Shown: piece after piece, positions 40,144 through 52,654 of the stretch
How positions within the stretch are numbered: position 1 is the stretch's first letter
Layout of the letters: the number at the start of each line of letters is the position of its first letter
From: Mycobacterium sp. SVM_VP21
Lineage (GTDB): Bacteria > Actinomycetota > Actinomycetes > Mycobacteriales > Mycobacteriaceae
Reading direction: 5' to 3'
Assembly: GCA_024758765.1 (NCBI GenBank)
Contig: CP101406.1
Span: 2,852,001-2,916,000, forward strand
DNA length: 64,000 bases
Program-made: the position numbers and the translations under genes
The notes under the pieces: generated by a model
The model's database searches: none
What the model saw: only the letters and a program-made list of their open reading frames with translations
What the model was told of the DNA's origin: nothing

Positions 40144-40965
40144 TCACCGCCTCGCGGCGGTGACGAGCAGGTACTCCCATCCCATGACACCGTCGTAGAG
40201 GTGCTGCTGGGCCAGTTCGACGAGCTCGGTGTCCAAGGCGGCCACCAGTGCGGGCCGGTCACCGATGGTGCGGTAGGCGTCGATGGTCGGACCGTAGTGG
40301 GCTTTGAAGTAGTCATGCACCGTCTCGGCTTTGATGAATCGTTCCACCCGCAAGACGCAACGCTGGGACTGAATGACATCGACCTCACCGCCGAATAGGC
40401 GAGTCAGGTAGTCCGCGCGGCCCCACAGCGCTGCCGGTGGCGTCCCGGGCACGTGGGTCGGCCGGTACGGCCGGAGCGCCGTCAGCATCCGACCAAAGTA
40501 GCCTTCGGGGGTCCAGCTCGCGAGAGCGATGGTTCCGCCGGGGCGGCACACCCGGAGCAACTCGGACGCGGCGCGCTGATGGTCGGGTGCGAACATCACC
40601 CCGATCCCGGAGAGCACCGCGTCGAACTCTCCGTCGGCGAAGGGAAGCGCCTGGGCATCGGCCTCCCGCCATTCCATGGTCACGCCCTGTTCGTAGGCGC
40701 GCAGCCGGGACCGTTGCAGCAATTCCGGGGTGAGATCGCTGGAAACCACGGTGGCGCCCGTCTTGGCGGCGGGAATGGAGATATTGCCGGACCCAGCGGC
40801 CACGTCGAGTACGCGATCGCCGGCACCGATGCCACTGGCGGCGACCAACGCCGGACCGATCGGTGCCATGACCTCCTCCGCCATGAGGGCGTAGTCGCCC
40901 ATCGCCCACATCGCGCGATGAATGGACGCCAGGGTGTCTGCGGCGACGGTGTTGTCAACGGTCAT
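40144..40965 (-). CDS. Class I SAM-dependent methyltransferase (Rv1403c/Rv1405c type)
   Basis: 273 residues from the ATG at 40965, preceded by AGGAGG. SAM-binding motif I VLDVAAGSGNISIPAA, acidic post-motif SSDLTPELL, motif II ADAQALPFADGEFDAVLSGIGVMF and motif III LLRVCRPGGTIALASW. It resembles the paired methyltransferases beside Rv1404 and fmt in M. tuberculosis; here one copy remains at that place. Methyl acceptor unknown. Its leader has an inverted repeat, ATTGC-n5-GCAAT (41073-41087), that could be a regulator site. Confidence 0.88.
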   Translation of the reverse strand: MTVDNTVAADTLASIHRAMWAMGDYALMAEEVMAPIGPALVAASGIGAGDRVLDVAAGSGNISIPAAKTGATVVSSDLTPELLQRSRLRAYEQGVTMEWREADAQALPFADGEFDAVLSGIGVMFAPDHQRAASELLRVCRPGGTIALASWTPEGYFGRMLTALRPYRPTHVPGTPPAALWGRADYLTRLFGGEVDVIQSQRCVLRVERFIKAETVHDYFKAHYGPTIDAYRTIGDRPALVAALDTELVELAQQHLYDGVMGWEYLLVTAARR

Positions 40966-41072
40966 CAAGGCCTCCTGTAACGGGTGGAAACGCATGTTTC
41001 GACGTCGTTGTCGGGCGGCCTGTCGCGCTCGCACGAGATTTACACCGCTCAATACCGTAATAGTCGCCAATA

Positions 41073-41087
41073 ATTGCTATGCGCAAT
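41073..41087. promoter_or_regulatory. Inverted repeat ATTGC-n5-GCAAT upstream of the methyltransferase
   Basis: An AT-rich 15-bp palindrome in the 259-bp divergent spacer between the methyltransferase and fmt, resembling MarR-type operators. Nothing else is recognised in the spacer. Confidence 0.3.
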
Positions 41088-41224
41088 AGTAGTTAGTTGC
41101 CAGTAATCTGTGCAGTGCCTGTACGGGGGCCCGGGCCACGAGCAGCAACGCCGGGCGCGCCACGATTTCGTCCGCGGTTCGCGTGCTGGCGAAACGCCCT
41201 CAGCGACTTCCCTAAACTGTCCCG

Positions 41225-42157
41225 GTGCGCATTGTCTTCGCCGGCACCCCGGACACCGCGTTGCCGTCGTTGCAACGGCTGATCGATTCGCCGCGCCACG
41301 ACGTGGTGGCGGTACTGACCCGACCCGACGCGGCGTCCGGCCGGCGGGGGACCCCGCAGCCGTCTCCGGTGGCCCGCCTGGCTCTCGATCATGGCATTTC
41401 GGTGCTGCGGCCGGCCCAGCCCAATGCGCCCGAGTCCGTCGCCGAGCTGGCCGAACTGGCACCGGAGTGCTGCCCGGTGGTCGCCTACGGGGCGCTGCTG
41501 CGCGGCGCGTTGCTGGCGGTGCCGACGCACGGCTGGGTGAACCTGCACTTTTCCCTGCTGCCGGCCTGGCGGGGTGCGGCCCCGGTGCAGGCCGCGATCG
41601 CCGCCGGCGACGAGGTAACGGGGGCGACGACGTTTCGCATCGAGCCGGAACTGGACTCCGGGCCGATCTACGGGGTCACGACCGAGACCATCCGGGCCGA
41701 TGACACCGCCGGTGAACTGCTGGCGCGGCTGGCCGTCTCGGGTGCCGAGCTGCTGGCGGCGACCCTCGACGGCATCGCTGATGGAGCGTTGCAGGCGGTG
41801 CCGCAGCCCCACGACGGCATCAGCTACGCATCCAAGATCGGCGTCGACGACGCGCGGGTGCGCTGGGAGCTGCCGGCCGCGGTGATCGAGCGCCGGATCC
41901 GCGCCGTCACCCCGAACCCGGGCTCCTGGACCATGGTCGGCGACCTGCGGGTCAGAGTCGGACCAGTCGGCCTCGCCGATGATGGGCCGGCAGGACTGTC
42001 ACCCGGCGACATCCATGTCGACCGGCGACACGTGTGGGTCGGTACCGGATCGGTGCCGGTGCGGTTGGGCGAAATCCAGCCGCCCGGAAAGAAACTCATG
42101 AATGCCGCCGACTGGGCGCGCGGCGCTCGGCTCGACGCGGGTGTGCGGGCATCATGA
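41225..42157 (+). CDS. fmt: Methionyl-tRNA formyltransferase
   Basis: 310 residues from a GTG. The formyltransferase domain has [19 protein letters not shown] and the catalytic-region [18 protein letters not shown]; the C-terminal OB-like domain follows at about residue 205. It formylates initiator Met-tRNA using 10-formyl-THF. The stop overlaps the rsmB start (ATGA). Start of the fmt-rsmB-rpe-ribD run. Confidence 0.96.
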   Translation: MRIVFAGTPDTALPSLQRLIDSPRHDVVAVLTRPDAASGRRGTPQPSPVARLALDHGISVLRPAQPNAPESVAELAELAPECCPVVAYGALLRGALLAVPTHGWVNLHFSLLPAWRGAAPVQAAIAAGDEVTGATTFRIEPELDSGPIYGVTTETIRADDTAGELLARLAVSGAELLAATLDGIADGALQAVPQPHDGISYASKIGVDDARVRWELPAAVIERRIRAVTPNPGSWTMVGDLRVRVGPVGLADDGPAGLSPGDIHVDRRHVWVGTGSVPVRLGEIQPPGKKLMNAADWARGARLDAGVRAS

Positions 42158-43560
42158 CCGGACCGCAACGCGGCCAGCGCCGTCCGCAGCGTCCCCACGA
42201 CGGCCCGCGCAAATCCCGCCGGAAACCGCTGGACCCGGCTCGCCGCGCCGCATTCGATGTGCTGCAGGCGGTCTCGCAGCGCGATGCCTACGCCAACCTG
42301 GCGTTGCCGGCACTACTGGCCGAACGTGGAATCACCGGCCGTGACGCTGCTTTCGCCACCGAACTGACCTACGGCACCTGCCGGGTGCGTGGACTGCTTG
42401 ACGCCATCATCGGCGCGGCGGCGCAGCGCGAACCCGAGACGATCAACCCGGTGCTGCTGGATCTGCTGCGGCTGGGCAGCTATCAACTCCTTCGCACCCG
42501 AGTCGAGCCGCACGCTGCGGTATCGACCACCGTCGATCAGGCGGCCCTCGAATTCGACTCCGCACGAGGGGGTTTCGTCAACGGCGTGCTGCGCACCATC
42601 AGCACCCGTGACGAGCAGTCCTGGACCGCGGAACTGGCGCCGAGCGCTGACAGCGATCCGATCGGCCACGCCGCCTTTGTCCGTGCCCACCCGCGCTGGA
42701 TAGCGCAGGCGTTCGCCGACGCACTGGGGGCCGCCGCCGGTGAACTTGATGCGGTGCTGGCCGGTGACGACGAGCGACCTCGCGTGCATCTCGCGGCCCG
42801 ACCGGGCGCCTTGACCGCGGCCGAATTGGCCGCCGCCGTGGACGGCGAAGCCGGTCGATATTCGCCCTACGCCGTCTATCTCCCGGGCGGCGACCCCGGC
42901 AAGCTCGACGCCGTGCGCGCCGGTCAGGCCCTGGTTCAGGACGAGGGCAGCCAGCTGGTGGCCCGCGCCCTGACATTGGCTCCCGTCGTCGGTGACACCG
43001 GCCGATGGCTGGATCTGTGCGCCGGACCGGGCGGCAAGACCGCGCTGCTGGCCGCCCTCGGCGCGCAGACCGGAGCCCGTGTGACGGCGATTGAGCAGGC
43101 CCCGCACCGGGCCGCGCTGGTCGCCGAGAACACCCGCGGCCTGGGCGTGGAGGTACTGACTGCCGACGGCCGCGAGTCGGGTCTGGAACCCGGCTTTGAC
43201 CGGGTGCTGGTCGACGCGCCCTGCACCGGATTGGGCGCCCTGCGGCGTAGGCCCGAAGCCCGTTGGCGCCGCCTGCCTGCCGACATCCCGGTGCTGGCGA
43301 AACTGCAGCGTGAATTGCTGACCGCAGCGATCGGACTGACCCGGCCGGGGGGAGTGGTGCTGTACGCGACATGCTCACCGCATCTGGCCGAAACGGTCGG
43401 TGTGGTGGCCGATGCGCTACGCCGGCATCCGGTGCAGGCGTTGGACACCCGGGAACTGTTCGCGCCGATCGACGCGCTCGGGGACGGACCGTACGTGCAG
43501 CTGTGGCCACACCGGCACGGGACCGACGCCATGTTCGCTGCGGCGCTACAAGTAATCTGA
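42154..43560 (+). CDS. rsmB: 16S rRNA m5C967 methyltransferase (RsmB/Fmu)
   Basis: 468 residues. The N-terminal NusB-like RNA-binding region ([22 protein letters not shown]) is followed by the SAM domain with [16 protein letters not shown], the catalytic-cysteine motif [20 protein letters not shown] and [11 protein letters not shown] with the second Cys. It methylates cytosine in 16S rRNA. Start at 42154 overlaps the fmt stop. Confidence 0.95.
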   Translation: MTGPQRGQRRPQRPHDGPRKSRRKPLDPARRAAFDVLQAVSQRDAYANLALPALLAERGITGRDAAFATELTYGTCRVRGLLDAIIGAAAQREPETINPVLLDLLRLGSYQLLRTRVEPHAAVSTTVDQAALEFDSARGGFVNGVLRTISTRDEQSWTAELAPSADSDPIGHAAFVRAHPRWIAQAFADALGAAAGELDAVLAGDDERPRVHLAARPGALTAAELAAAVDGEAGRYSPYAVYLPGGDPGKLDAVRAGQALVQDEGSQLVARALTLAPVVGDTGRWLDLCAGPGGKTALLAALGAQTGARVTAIEQAPHRAALVAENTRGLGVEVLTADGRESGLEPGFDRVLVDAPCTGLGALRRRPEARWRRLPADIPVLAKLQRELLTAAIGLTRPGGVVLYATCSPHLAETVGVVADALRRHPVQALDTRELFAPIDALGDGPYVQLWPHRHGTDAMFAAALQVI

Positions 43561-43564
43561 GCGC

Positions 43565-44242
43565 ATGTCACGAGCCATGATCGCGCCGTCGATCCTGTCG
43601 GCCGATTTCGCCCGCCTCGCCGATGAGGTCGCCGCTGTCAAGGGTGCGGACTGGCTGCACGTCGATGTGATGGACGCCCATTTCGTTCCGAACCTGACCC
43701 TGGGCCTGCCGGTGGTGCAGAGTCTGCTGGCGGCCACGGACATCCCGATGGACTGCCATCTGATGATCGAGGATCCGGGACGCTGGGCGCCGCCCTACGC
43801 CGAGGCCGGCGCGTACAACGTCACGTTCCACGCCGAGGCCACCGAGAACCCGGTCGCCGTTGCCCGCGACATCCGCGCCGCGGGCGCCAAAGCCGGACTC
43901 AGCATCAAGCCCGGCACGCCACTGGAGCCCTACCTGGAGATCCTGCGGGACTTCGACACCTTACTGGTGATGTCGGTGGAACCCGGGTTCGGCGGGCAGT
44001 CCTTCATCCCCGAGGTGCTGAGCAAGGTGCGCGCCGTGCGCAAGCTGGTCGATTCCGGGGAGCTGAGCATCCTGGTGGAGATCGACGGCGGCATCAACGC
44101 CGACACCGTCGAACAGGCCGCCGAAGCCGGCGTCGACTGCTTCGTCGCCGGCTCGGCCGTCTACAGCGCCGCTGACCCGGGCGCCGCCGTTGAATCACTG
44201 CGCCGTCAGGCTCTGGCGGCGTCACCGCACCTGCGCGCATGA
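43565..44242 (+). CDS. rpe: Ribulose-phosphate 3-epimerase
   Basis: 225 residues, TIM barrel with [18 protein letters not shown], metal-binding [12 protein letters not shown] and [16 protein letters not shown]. It interconverts ribulose 5-phosphate and xylulose 5-phosphate in the pentose phosphate pathway, which also feeds riboflavin synthesis next door. 4 bp after rsmB, overlaps ribD by 4 bp. Confidence 0.96.
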   Translation: MSRAMIAPSILSADFARLADEVAAVKGADWLHVDVMDAHFVPNLTLGLPVVQSLLAATDIPMDCHLMIEDPGRWAPPYAEAGAYNVTFHAEATENPVAVARDIRAAGAKAGLSIKPGTPLEPYLEILRDFDTLLVMSVEPGFGGQSFIPEVLSKVRAVRKLVDSGELSILVEIDGGINADTVEQAAEAGVDCFVAGSAVYSAADPGAAVESLRRQALAASPHLRA

Positions 44243-45270
44243 GCACCAAAGGCGACGGCGAGCATGCCGTCGACCATGACGCCTCGATGCTGCTGGCGAT
44301 CGAACAGGCGCAGCGGGTCAAGGGCAACACCTACCCCAACCCACCAGTGGGTGCGGTCATTCTGGATCGCGACGGCCGGGTGGTCGGCGTCGGGGGAACC
44401 CGCCCGGCCGGCGAGGCGCACGCCGAAGTGGTGGCGTTGCGCCGGGCCGGTGAGCTGAGCGCAGGCGGTACGGCGGTCATCACGCTCGAGCCCTGCAATC
44501 ACCACGGCAGAACCCCGCCGTGCGTGGATGCGCTGCTGGCCTCCGGGGTGGCACAGGTGGTCTACGCCGTCGACGACCCCAACCCTGAGGCGAGGGGCGG
44601 GGCGGCGCGGCTGGCCGACGCGGGCGTTCAGGTGATCTCCGGGGTGCAGGCCACGGCCGTGAGCACCGGACCGCTGCGGGAATGGCTGCACAAGCAACGC
44701 ACCGGCCGCCCCCACGTCACCTGGAAGTACGCCACCAGCATCGACGGTCGCAGCGCCGCCGCCGACGGTTCCAGCCAGTGGATCACCAGCGAGGCGGCCC
44801 GGGCTGACCTGCACCGCCGTCGGGCGGCAGCCGACGCCATCGTGGTCGGAACCGGCACCGTGCTCGTCGACGATCCCACCTTGACCGCCCGGCTACCCGA
44901 CGGCACCCTGGCTGACCGTCAGCCGCTGCGGGTAGTGGTGGGCCAGCGTGAGATCTCGGCGGACGCGCACGTGCTCAACGACGACTCGCGCACCATGGTG
45001 ATCCGCACCCACGACCCGGACGAGGTACTGCGGGCACTCTCCGACCGCACCGACGTGCTGCTCGAGGGCGGCCCCACGTTGGCCGGGGCATTCCTACGAG
45101 CTGGAGCGATTGACCGCATCCTGGCCTACGTGGCACCGATCCTGCTAGGCGGACCGGTCACCGCCGTCGACGACGTCGGCGTATCCAACATTGCCCGGGC
45201 ACTGCGCTGGCGATTCGACACCACGGAGCAGATCGGCCCCGACCTGCTGCTGAGTTTGGTGCCGCACTAG
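44239..45270 (+). CDS. ribD: Bifunctional riboflavin deaminase/reductase
   Basis: 343 residues. The zinc deaminase domain has [13 protein letters not shown] and [13 protein letters not shown]; the reductase domain begins near [16 protein letters not shown] and includes [16 protein letters not shown]. It catalyses the second and third steps from GTP to lumazine. The start ATGA overlaps rpe. Convergent with P55 13 bp away. Confidence 0.95.
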   Translation: MSTKGDGEHAVDHDASMLLAIEQAQRVKGNTYPNPPVGAVILDRDGRVVGVGGTRPAGEAHAEVVALRRAGELSAGGTAVITLEPCNHHGRTPPCVDALLASGVAQVVYAVDDPNPEARGGAARLADAGVQVISGVQATAVSTGPLREWLHKQRTGRPHVTWKYATSIDGRSAAADGSSQWITSEAARADLHRRRAAADAIVVGTGTVLVDDPTLTARLPDGTLADRQPLRVVVGQREISADAHVLNDDSRTMVIRTHDPDEVLRALSDRTDVLLEGGPTLAGAFLRAGAIDRILAYVAPILLGGPVTAVDDVGVSNIARALRWRFDTTEQIGPDLLLSLVPH

Positions 45271-45283
45271 CGGCTGGCACCGC

Positions 45284-46822
45284 TCACCGCGAGATGGCAG
45301 CCTCCGGCTCGGGCACTTCCGGGTCGTCGGCGTGCACGTCGTTGCTGCCGATGAACAATCCGAGCACCGCGCCGACCACACAGATGATGGCGGTGATCCC
45401 GAAGATCTCGCCGTACATCATGGCGAAGGCCAGCTTGGAGTTGGCCGCGGTTGCGGCCATCTTCTCGGCCAGGCTGCCGCCGGGCATCTTGGGCAGGCCG
45501 GCCAGGATCTGGTTGAACCGGTACAGGCCCCACGCCGACAGGGCGGCCATGCCGATCAGCATCCCGGTCATCCGGGCCACCACCACACCCGCCGCGGCAA
45601 TACCGTGCTCCCGCGGCGGCACCACGCGCATCACTGCTGAGGTCAGCGGGCCAATCACCAGGCCCAAACCGAAGCCGGCTAGCACCTGGTCGGTGTGTGC
45701 CGCCGGAAGGCTCAAGCCGAGGACATCGTGGTGGTAGGCCATCAGGTCGACCGGCCACTTGGAGATCAGCCAGTAGCCCCCGGCGGCGATCAGCAGCCCG
45801 ACGAACGTGACCAGCCGGTCACCGACCGCGGTGGCGATCGCGCCGCCCACCACGGCGCCGACGGGCAGTGCGGCCAGGAACCACAGCAGCAGCATCGCCG
45901 CCTCGTTCTGGGTCTTGCCGAGCACACCCTGGCCGAACAGTTCGACATCAACCAGGGTGACCATTAGTGCGGCGCCGGCGCAGAGCGAGGAGCCCAACGC
46001 GGCCAGAAACGGGCCAATCCGGGCGCCGGCCGGGTCGAGCAGCTTCGTCGGCGACTTGATCTCCCACACCACGAACGCCACCAGCGCGATCGCCGCAAAC
46101 AACAGGTACGCCGCACCGTGGTTGGGAAGCGCCTGCTTGGCGCTGGGGTCTGGGTTGTACAGGCCGATCGTCAGCAGTCCCAGGATCACCGCCAGTAGCA
46201 GCCCGCCGACCACATCAACGCGTTCCCGTGCGGCGTCCTGAGATTGCGGGGGGAGACTGACGTGGATCAACACCATGGCCAGCACGGTCAGCGGTACGTT
46301 GATCCAGAACACGTCTCGCCAGCTGGTCAGCGCCCAGACGATGAAGATGCCGTACAGCGGACCCAGCACACTGCCCAGTTCCTGGGCGCCGGCGATCCAG
46401 CCCAACACCGCCGACCGGCGGCGCTGTGCCCACAGGTCAGCACCGAGGGCGAACGTCACCGGCAACAGTGCCCCGGCTGCGACGCCCTGGATGGTGCGGC
46501 CGACCACCAGCATCGACAGGTCCGTCGACAGTGCCGTCACCACCGATCCGATGGCGAATGTGGCCAGGCTGACCTGCAGCAGCAGTTTGCGGCCGAATCG
46601 GTCGGAGGCCCGACCCAGCAGCGGCATCGCAGCGATGTAGCCGAGCAGGTAACAGGTGATGATTGGGGTGAGCTGCTGGATCTTGTTGATCGGGATGCCG
46701 ACACCCGCCGGCTGCGGAGCCATGATGTCGCGCATGATCGTGACCACGACATAGGTGTCGAGTGCCCCGAGCAGGACGGCGAGGCTTCCCGCGCTGATCG
46801 CGAGTGTGCGGTTGACCCGCAT
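45284..46822 (-). CDS. P55-type MFS efflux transporter (Rv1410c)
   Basis: 512 residues with about 14 membrane helices. It starts [26 protein letters not shown] and carries the MFS motif [10 protein letters not shown]. The extended motif with Asp in LGALDTYVV is typical of DHA2 drug exporters. In mycobacteria P55 works with LprG to export triacylglycerides and lipoglycans and affects drug tolerance. The ATG overlaps the lprG stop by one base (TAATG), so translation is coupled. Confidence 0.94.
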   Translation of the reverse strand: MRVNRTLAISAGSLAVLLGALDTYVVVTIMRDIMAPQPAGVGIPINKIQQLTPIITCYLLGYIAAMPLLGRASDRFGRKLLLQVSLATFAIGSVVTALSTDLSMLVVGRTIQGVAAGALLPVTFALGADLWAQRRRSAVLGWIAGAQELGSVLGPLYGIFIVWALTSWRDVFWINVPLTVLAMVLIHVSLPPQSQDAARERVDVVGGLLLAVILGLLTIGLYNPDPSAKQALPNHGAAYLLFAAIALVAFVVWEIKSPTKLLDPAGARIGPFLAALGSSLCAGAALMVTLVDVELFGQGVLGKTQNEAAMLLLWFLAALPVGAVVGGAIATAVGDRLVTFVGLLIAAGGYWLISKWPVDLMAYHHDVLGLSLPAAHTDQVLAGFGLGLVIGPLTSAVMRVVPPREHGIAAAGVVVARMTGMLIGMAALSAWGLYRFNQILAGLPKMPGGSLAEKMAATAANSKLAFAMMYGEIFGITAIICVVGAVLGLFIGSNDVHADDPEVPEPEAAISR

Positions 46823-47520
46823 TACGCTCCCGCCGGCTTCTCAATCGTGACAGCTGCATTCCAGTTCGACAGGGTCATCTGGATGGCGTTGCCCGCGCTG
46901 GGGGTGAGCTGGGCCTGAACCAGCTGGTGGTCACCGTCCTCCTGGATCCAGACGGTGGCCGGGGTCGGAGCGGTGGCTTTGAGCTGCGGCGCCAGGGAGT
47001 TCACGGCGTCGGCGGGCGCGTTGCCGGTGATCCGGACGGCCTTCTGGCCGTTGATGGTGTCGCGGCCGGCGGCCTTCGCGTCAGTCAGGTTGGACAGCAT
47101 GTTGGCCAAGCCCTTTTCCGGGCTCAGAATCGCGGCAACGTCGTAGATCTTGTCGGCCGAGCCGTAGTTGTCGTAGTCATCACCGGTGATCGCCGCGTAG
47201 AGATCGCCATCGATCACGACGAACTTGGCGTCGACATCCGAGCCCAGCATCATGATGGTCGCGCTGCCTTTGGCCGCGGTGGTCGGCTGGGTGGTCAGGT
47301 CGCCCTCAAGGGACTTGACCGGGAGGTTCTTGATCTGGCCGGTCACCGAGAGCGCCAGGTGCGCGCTCTTGAGGTTGGCGGTGGTGGTGGCCGATTCCTT
47401 GACCAGCGTCGTAGCGTCCGGCAACGGTCCGCCGGCATCCTTGGAAGAACAGCCCGCGAACAGCGCGGCGGCAGTGGTCGCGGTGGCCAGGGCAATGAGA
47501 AGTCTGCGCATGGGGGACAT
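46822..47520 (-). CDS. lprG: Lipoprotein LprG
   Basis: 232 residues. Signal peptide [19 protein letters not shown] with lipobox LFAGC and Cys at about residue 24; the mature domain is the LppX/LprG lipid-binding fold ([20 protein letters not shown]). It carries acylated glycolipids across the periplasm with P55. An ATG at 47511 is an equally possible start. Upstream lies a 54-bp tandem repeat and the divergent ribE. Confidence 0.95.
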   Translation of the reverse strand: MSPMRRLLIALATATTAAALFAGCSSKDAGGPLPDATTLVKESATTTANLKSAHLALSVTGQIKNLPVKSLEGDLTTQPTTAAKGSATIMMLGSDVDAKFVVIDGDLYAAITGDDYDNYGSADKIYDVAAILSPEKGLANMLSNLTDAKAAGRDTINGQKAVRITGNAPADAVNSLAPQLKATAPTPATVWIQEDGDHQLVQAQLTPSAGNAIQMTLSNWNAAVTIEKPAGA

Positions 47521-47569
47521 CGTATAGAGGCCGCCCGGTCGAGGTGGGGCAGCGTAGACATTGTTCGAC

Positions 47570-47665
47570 GGCGCCGACCCACTGCGCCCGACTTCGTCGC
47601 GCTGGTGATCGGCTTGGCCTGATGGCGCCGACCCACTGCGCCCGACTTCGTCGCGCTGGTGATCG
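47570..47665. repeat. 54-bp tandem repeat, 1.8 copies, between lprG and ribE
   Basis: The block GGCGCCGACCCACTGCGCCC and the next 22 bases recur exactly at 47570-47611 and 47624-47665, period 54. It lies 16 bp before the ribE ATG and so forms most of its leader. Resembles a mycobacterial minisatellite; copy number is probably variable. Confidence 0.8.
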
Positions 47666-47681
47666 TCGCTAGCCTGTGGTG

Positions 47682-48290
47682 ATGTTCACCGGAATCGTCG
47701 AGGAGCTGGGCGAGCTGGTCGGCCGAGAGGACCTCGCCGACGCTGCGCGCCTGGTCATCCAGGGCCCCACCGTCACCTCCGACGCCCGCCACGGCGACTC
47801 GATCGCCGTCAACGGCGTGTGCTTGACCGTCGTCGATGTACAACCCGGCGGCCGGTTCAGCGCCGACGTGATGCGCGAGACGCTGGAGCGGTCCAGCCTG
47901 GGATCGTTGCAGGTCGGAAGCTCGGTGAACCTGGAACGTGCGGCCGCTCTGAACAGCCGGCTGGGCGGCCACATCGTGCAGGGCCACGTCGACGGCACCG
48001 GGCGAGTGCTGTCCCGCACCCCCGGGCAGCACTGGGACGTGGTGCGGATCGGGCTGCCGGCGTCGCTGGCGCGCTACGTGGTGGAGAAGGGCTCGATCAC
48101 CGTGGACGGAACCTCGCTGACGGTCTCCGGACTGGGTGCTGACCCCGACGACTTCTTTGAAGTCTCGCTGATACCGACCACCTTGGAACTGACCACCCTG
48201 GGCCGGGCGCCGGTCGGCACGGTGGTGAATCTCGAGGTGGACGTGATCGCCAAGTACGTCGAGCGACTGGTGACAAAGCCCACGGAATGA
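47682..48290 (+). CDS. ribE: Riboflavin synthase alpha subunit
   Basis: 202 residues starting MFTGIVEELGELV, the family start. Two lumazine-binding repeats: VNGVCLTVVDV with NLERAA in the first and GHIVQGHVDGTG through DGTSLTVSGLG in the second. It dismutates two dimethylribityllumazine molecules into riboflavin. First of ribE-ribBA-ribH. Known in mycobacteria as ribC (Rv1412). Confidence 0.95.
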   Translation: MFTGIVEELGELVGREDLADAARLVIQGPTVTSDARHGDSIAVNGVCLTVVDVQPGGRFSADVMRETLERSSLGSLQVGSSVNLERAAALNSRLGGHIVQGHVDGTGRVLSRTPGQHWDVVRIGLPASLARYVVEKGSITVDGTSLTVSGLGADPDDFFEVSLIPTTLELTTLGRAPVGTVVNLEVDVIAKYVERLVTKPTE

Positions 48291-48386
48291 GTCCACGGGG
48301 CAAACCCTGAGTCCGGGGTGGTTCATACTGGATGGGCGGGTTGCGCCGACGGGGCGCTTTCCGACGGCGAAACCAAGGTGGCACAG

Positions 48387-49664
48387 ATGACGAAGTTGGA
48401 CACCGTCGAGCGGGCGGTTGCCGACATCGCGGCTGGCAAGGCCGTCGTCGTCATCGACGACGAAGACCGCGAGAATGAAGGCGATCTGATCTTCGCCGCC
48501 GAGAAGGCCACCCCCGAATTGGTGGCGTTCATGGTCCGCTACACCTCCGGCTATCTGTGTGTCCCCCTGGACGGCGCCATCTGCGACCGGCTGGGCCTGC
48601 TGCCGATGTATGCGGTGAACCAGGACAAGCACGGTACCGCCTACACCGTCACCGTCGACGCCAAAAACAATGTGGGCACCGGGATTTCGGCTTCTGACCG
48701 GGCCACCACGATGCGTCTGCTGGCCGACCCGGGCAGTGTCGCCGACGACTTCACCCGCCCGGGCCACGTGGTGCCGCTGCGTGCCAAGGACGGCGGGGTA
48801 CTGCGCCGGCCGGGCCACACCGAGGCCGCGGTCGACCTGGCCCGGATGGCCGGCCTGCAACCTGCCGGCGCGATCTGCGAGATCGTCAGCCAGAAGGACG
48901 AGGGCGCCATGGCCCAGACCGAAGAGCTGCGAGTCTTCGCCGACGAGCACGGCCTGGCCCTGATCTCCATCGCCGACATGATCGAGTGGCGGCGCAAGCA
49001 CGAAAAGCACATCGAACGGGTCGCTGAGGCTCGCATCCCGACCCGTCACGGCGAGTTCCGGGCGGTCGGTTACACCAGCATCTACGAGGACGTCGAGCAT
49101 GTCGCGCTGGTTCGCGGCGAGATCGCCGGGCCGAACAACGACGGCGACGACGTGCTGGTTCGCGTGCACTCCGAGTGCCTTACCGGCGATGTGTTCGGCT
49201 CCCGGCGCTGCGACTGTGGCCCGCAGCTGGACGCGGCGCTGGCGATGGTCGCGCAGGAGGGCCGCGGGGTGGTGCTCTACATGCGTGGGCACGAGGGCCG
49301 CGGCATCGGTCTGCTGCACAAACTGCAGGCCTACCAACTGCAGGACGCCGGCGACGACACCGTCGACGCCAACCTCAAACTCGGCTTGCCGGCCGACGCC
49401 CGCGACTACGGAATCGGGGCGCAGATCCTCTCGGACCTCGGTGTTCGTTCCATGCGGTTGCTCACCAACAACCCGGCCAAGCGCGTCGGGCTGGACGGCT
49501 ATGGCCTGCACATCATCGAGCGGGTGCCGCTGCCGGTGCGGGCCAACTCCGAGAACATCCGCTACCTGCTGACCAAGCGCGACCGGATGGGTCATGAACT
49601 GACCGGCTTGGAGGACTTCGACGACGCCTCGCAGCTGCCGGACGAATTCGGCGGAGCGCTGTAG
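48387..49664 (+). CDS. ribBA: Bifunctional DHBP synthase / GTP cyclohydrolase II
   Basis: 425 residues from the ATG at 48387. DHBP synthase at about 1-205 ([36 protein letters not shown]); GTP cyclohydrolase II at about 210-400 with zinc cysteines in [19 protein letters not shown] and catalytic [10 protein letters not shown]. It supplies both precursors of riboflavin. The 96-bp gap after ribE shows no FMN-riboswitch features. M. tuberculosis genes Rv1413 and Rv1414 that I recall between these are absent. Confidence 0.96.
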   Translation: MTKLDTVERAVADIAAGKAVVVIDDEDRENEGDLIFAAEKATPELVAFMVRYTSGYLCVPLDGAICDRLGLLPMYAVNQDKHGTAYTVTVDAKNNVGTGISASDRATTMRLLADPGSVADDFTRPGHVVPLRAKDGGVLRRPGHTEAAVDLARMAGLQPAGAICEIVSQKDEGAMAQTEELRVFADEHGLALISIADMIEWRRKHEKHIERVAEARIPTRHGEFRAVGYTSIYEDVEHVALVRGEIAGPNNDGDDVLVRVHSECLTGDVFGSRRCDCGPQLDAALAMVAQEGRGVVLYMRGHEGRGIGLLHKLQAYQLQDAGDDTVDANLKLGLPADARDYGIGAQILSDLGVRSMRLLTNNPAKRVGLDGYGLHIIERVPLPVRANSENIRYLLTKRDRMGHELTGLEDFDDASQLPDEFGGAL

Positions 49665-50632
<968 letters not shown>

Positions 50633-50695
50633 GGCCCTTCGAGTGCGATTCTGCGTCTGCTCGCGGGGGAAAAGCCGCGCGCTAGCCTGGTTACC

Positions 50696-52654
50696 GTGCC
50701 AGACCCCGCGACCTATCGTCCGGCGCCCGGGTCCATCCCCGTCGCGCCCGGCGTCTACCGGTTCGTCGACCCGCACGGCCGGGTCATCTACGTGGGCAAG
50801 GCGAAAAGCCTGCGGTCACGGTTGACGTCGTACTTCGCCGACATCGCCGGCCTGCACCCGCGCACCCGCCAGATGGTGACCACCGCCGCCAAGGTGGAGT
50901 GGACGGTGGTCAACACCGAGGTCGAGGCTCTCCAGCTGGAATACAACTGGATAAAGGAGTTCGACCCGCGGTTCAACGTCCGCTACCGCGACGACAAGAC
51001 CTACCCCGTGTTGGCGGTCACTCTCAACGAGGAGTATCCGCGGCTGATGGTCTACCGCGGGCCGCGCCGCAAGGGAGTGCGCTACTTCGGGCCCTACTCC
51101 CATGCTTGGGCGATTCGCGAAACCCTGGACCTGCTCCTGCGGGTCTTTCCGGCTCGCACCTGCTCGGCGGGTGTGTTCAAGCGCCACCAGCAGATCGGCC
51201 GGCCCTGCCTGCTCGGCTACATCGGCAAATGCTCCGCGCCGTGCGTCGGTCGGGTCAGCGCCGAGGAGCACCGGCGGATCGTGGACGACTTCTGCGATTT
51301 CCTGGCCGGCAAGACCGACCGGCTGGTCCGCAGTCTCGAGCAGCAGATGCTGGCCGCCTCCGACGAACTGGACTTCGAACGCGCCGCCCGTCTGCGCGAC
51401 GACGTCGCCGCCCTCAAACGCGCCCTGGAGAAGCAGGCCGTGGTGCTCGGCGACGGGACCGACGCCGACGTGGTGGCGTTCGCCGAGGACGAGCTGGAAG
51501 CGGCGGTTCAGGTGTTTCACGTGCGCGGCGGCCGGGTGCGTGGGCAGCGCGGCTGGATCGTCGAGAAGCCCGGCGACCCCGGCGATGCCGACAGCTCCCT
51601 GGGGCAACTGGTCGAGCAGTTCGTCACCCAGTTCTACGGCGACCAGGCCGAATTGGAAGGCGCGGCCGACGAGCCGACGAACCCGGTGCCACGCGAGGTG
51701 TTGGTGCCCTGCCTGCCGGCCAACGCCGACGAGCTGACCAGCTGGCTGTCTGAGCTGCGGGGTTCGCGGGTCGCGCTGCGAGTCCCGCTGCGCGGCGACA
51801 AGCGGGTGCTGGCCGAGACGGTCGAGCGCAATGCGAAAGATGCACTGCAACAACACAAGATGAAGCGGGCCGGGGATTTCACAGCTAGATCCGCTGCGCT
51901 GCAGAATATTCAGGAATCCCTGGGCCTGTCCGACGCCCCGCTGCGCATCGAATGTGTCGATATCAGTCATGTGCAGGGCACCGATGTCGTCGGGTCACTG
52001 GTGGTGTTCGAGGACGGCCTGCCCCGCAAGTCGGACTATCGTCACTTCGCGATTCGGGAGGCTGCCGGCGAGGGACGTTCCGACGATGTGGCCTCGATCG
52101 CCGAAGTGACGCGGCGTAGGTTCCGTCGGCACCTGGATGCTGAAGTCCTTGCCCCCGAAGGAAAATCACGTAAGTTTGCCTATCCGCCTAACCTCTACGT
52201 GGTGGACGGCGGTGCGCCGCAGGTCAATGCTGCGGCCGCGGTGCTGGCCGAGCTCGGCATCACCGACGTCGCAACCATCGGCCTGGCCAAACGATTGGAG
52301 GAGGTGTGGGTGCCGTCCGAGCCGGACCCGATCATCTTGCCCCGGCAGAGCGAAGGGCTCTACCTGTTGCAGCGGATTAGAGACGAGGCGCACCGGTTCG
52401 CCATCACCTACCATCGAAGCAAGCGGTCCAAGCGGATGACGGAGTCGGTGTTAGATGCGGTGCCCGGGCTGGGCGAGCATCGGCGCAAGGTGCTGATCTC
52501 TCATTTCGGTTCGGTGGCACGACTGAAAGGGGCTACCGTCGAAGAGCTCACCTCGATCCCGGGGATCGGCGCGGCGACCGCCGCGGCCGTCCTCGAGGCG
52601 CTGGGAGCCGACGGCGCGGCGGGCGCCGCTGAACAGCAACGGATGTCGGGATGA
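50696..52654 (+). CDS. uvrC: Excinuclease ABC subunit C
   Basis: 652 residues from a GTG. The GIY-YIG nuclease has [25 protein letters not shown], then a Cys-rich region ([30 protein letters not shown]), a UVR motif near [20 protein letters not shown], an RNase H-like nuclease ([21 protein letters not shown]) and tandem HhH at the C-terminus. It makes the dual incisions in nucleotide excision repair. The stop overlaps rapZ. Confidence 0.97.
   Translation: MPDPATYRPAPGSIPVAPGVYRFVDPHGRVIYVGKAKSLRSRLTSYFADIAGLHPRTRQMVTTAAKVEWTVVNTEVEALQLEYNWIKEFDPRFNVRYRDDKTYPVLAVTLNEEYPRLMVYRGPRRKGVRYFGPYSHAWAIRETLDLLLRVFPARTCSAGVFKRHQQIGRPCLLGYIGKCSAPCVGRVSAEEHRRIVDDFCDFLAGKTDRLVRSLEQQMLAASDELDFERAARLRDDVAALKRALEKQAVVLGDGTDADVVAFAEDELEAAVQVFHVRGGRVRGQRGWIVEKPGDPGDADSSLGQLVEQFVTQFYGDQAELEGAADEPTNPVPREVLVPCLPANADELTSWLSELRGSRVALRVPLRGDKRVLAETVERNAKDALQQHKMKRAGDFTARSAALQNIQESLGLSDAPLRIECVDISHVQGTDVVGSLVVFEDGLPRKSDYRHFAIREAAGEGRSDDVASIAEVTRRRFRRHLDAEVLAPEGKSRKFAYPPNLYVVDGGAPQVNAAAAVLAELGITDVATIGLAKRLEEVWVPSEPDPIILPRQSEGLYLLQRIRDEAHRFAITYHRSKRSKRMTESVLDAVPGLGEHRRKVLISHFGSVARLKGATVEELTSIPGIGAATAAAVLEALGADGAAGAAEQQRMSG

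Noticed and set aside
48291..48386. FMN riboswitch before ribBA
   Set aside because: The conserved RFN sequence elements are not visible in the 96-bp spacer.
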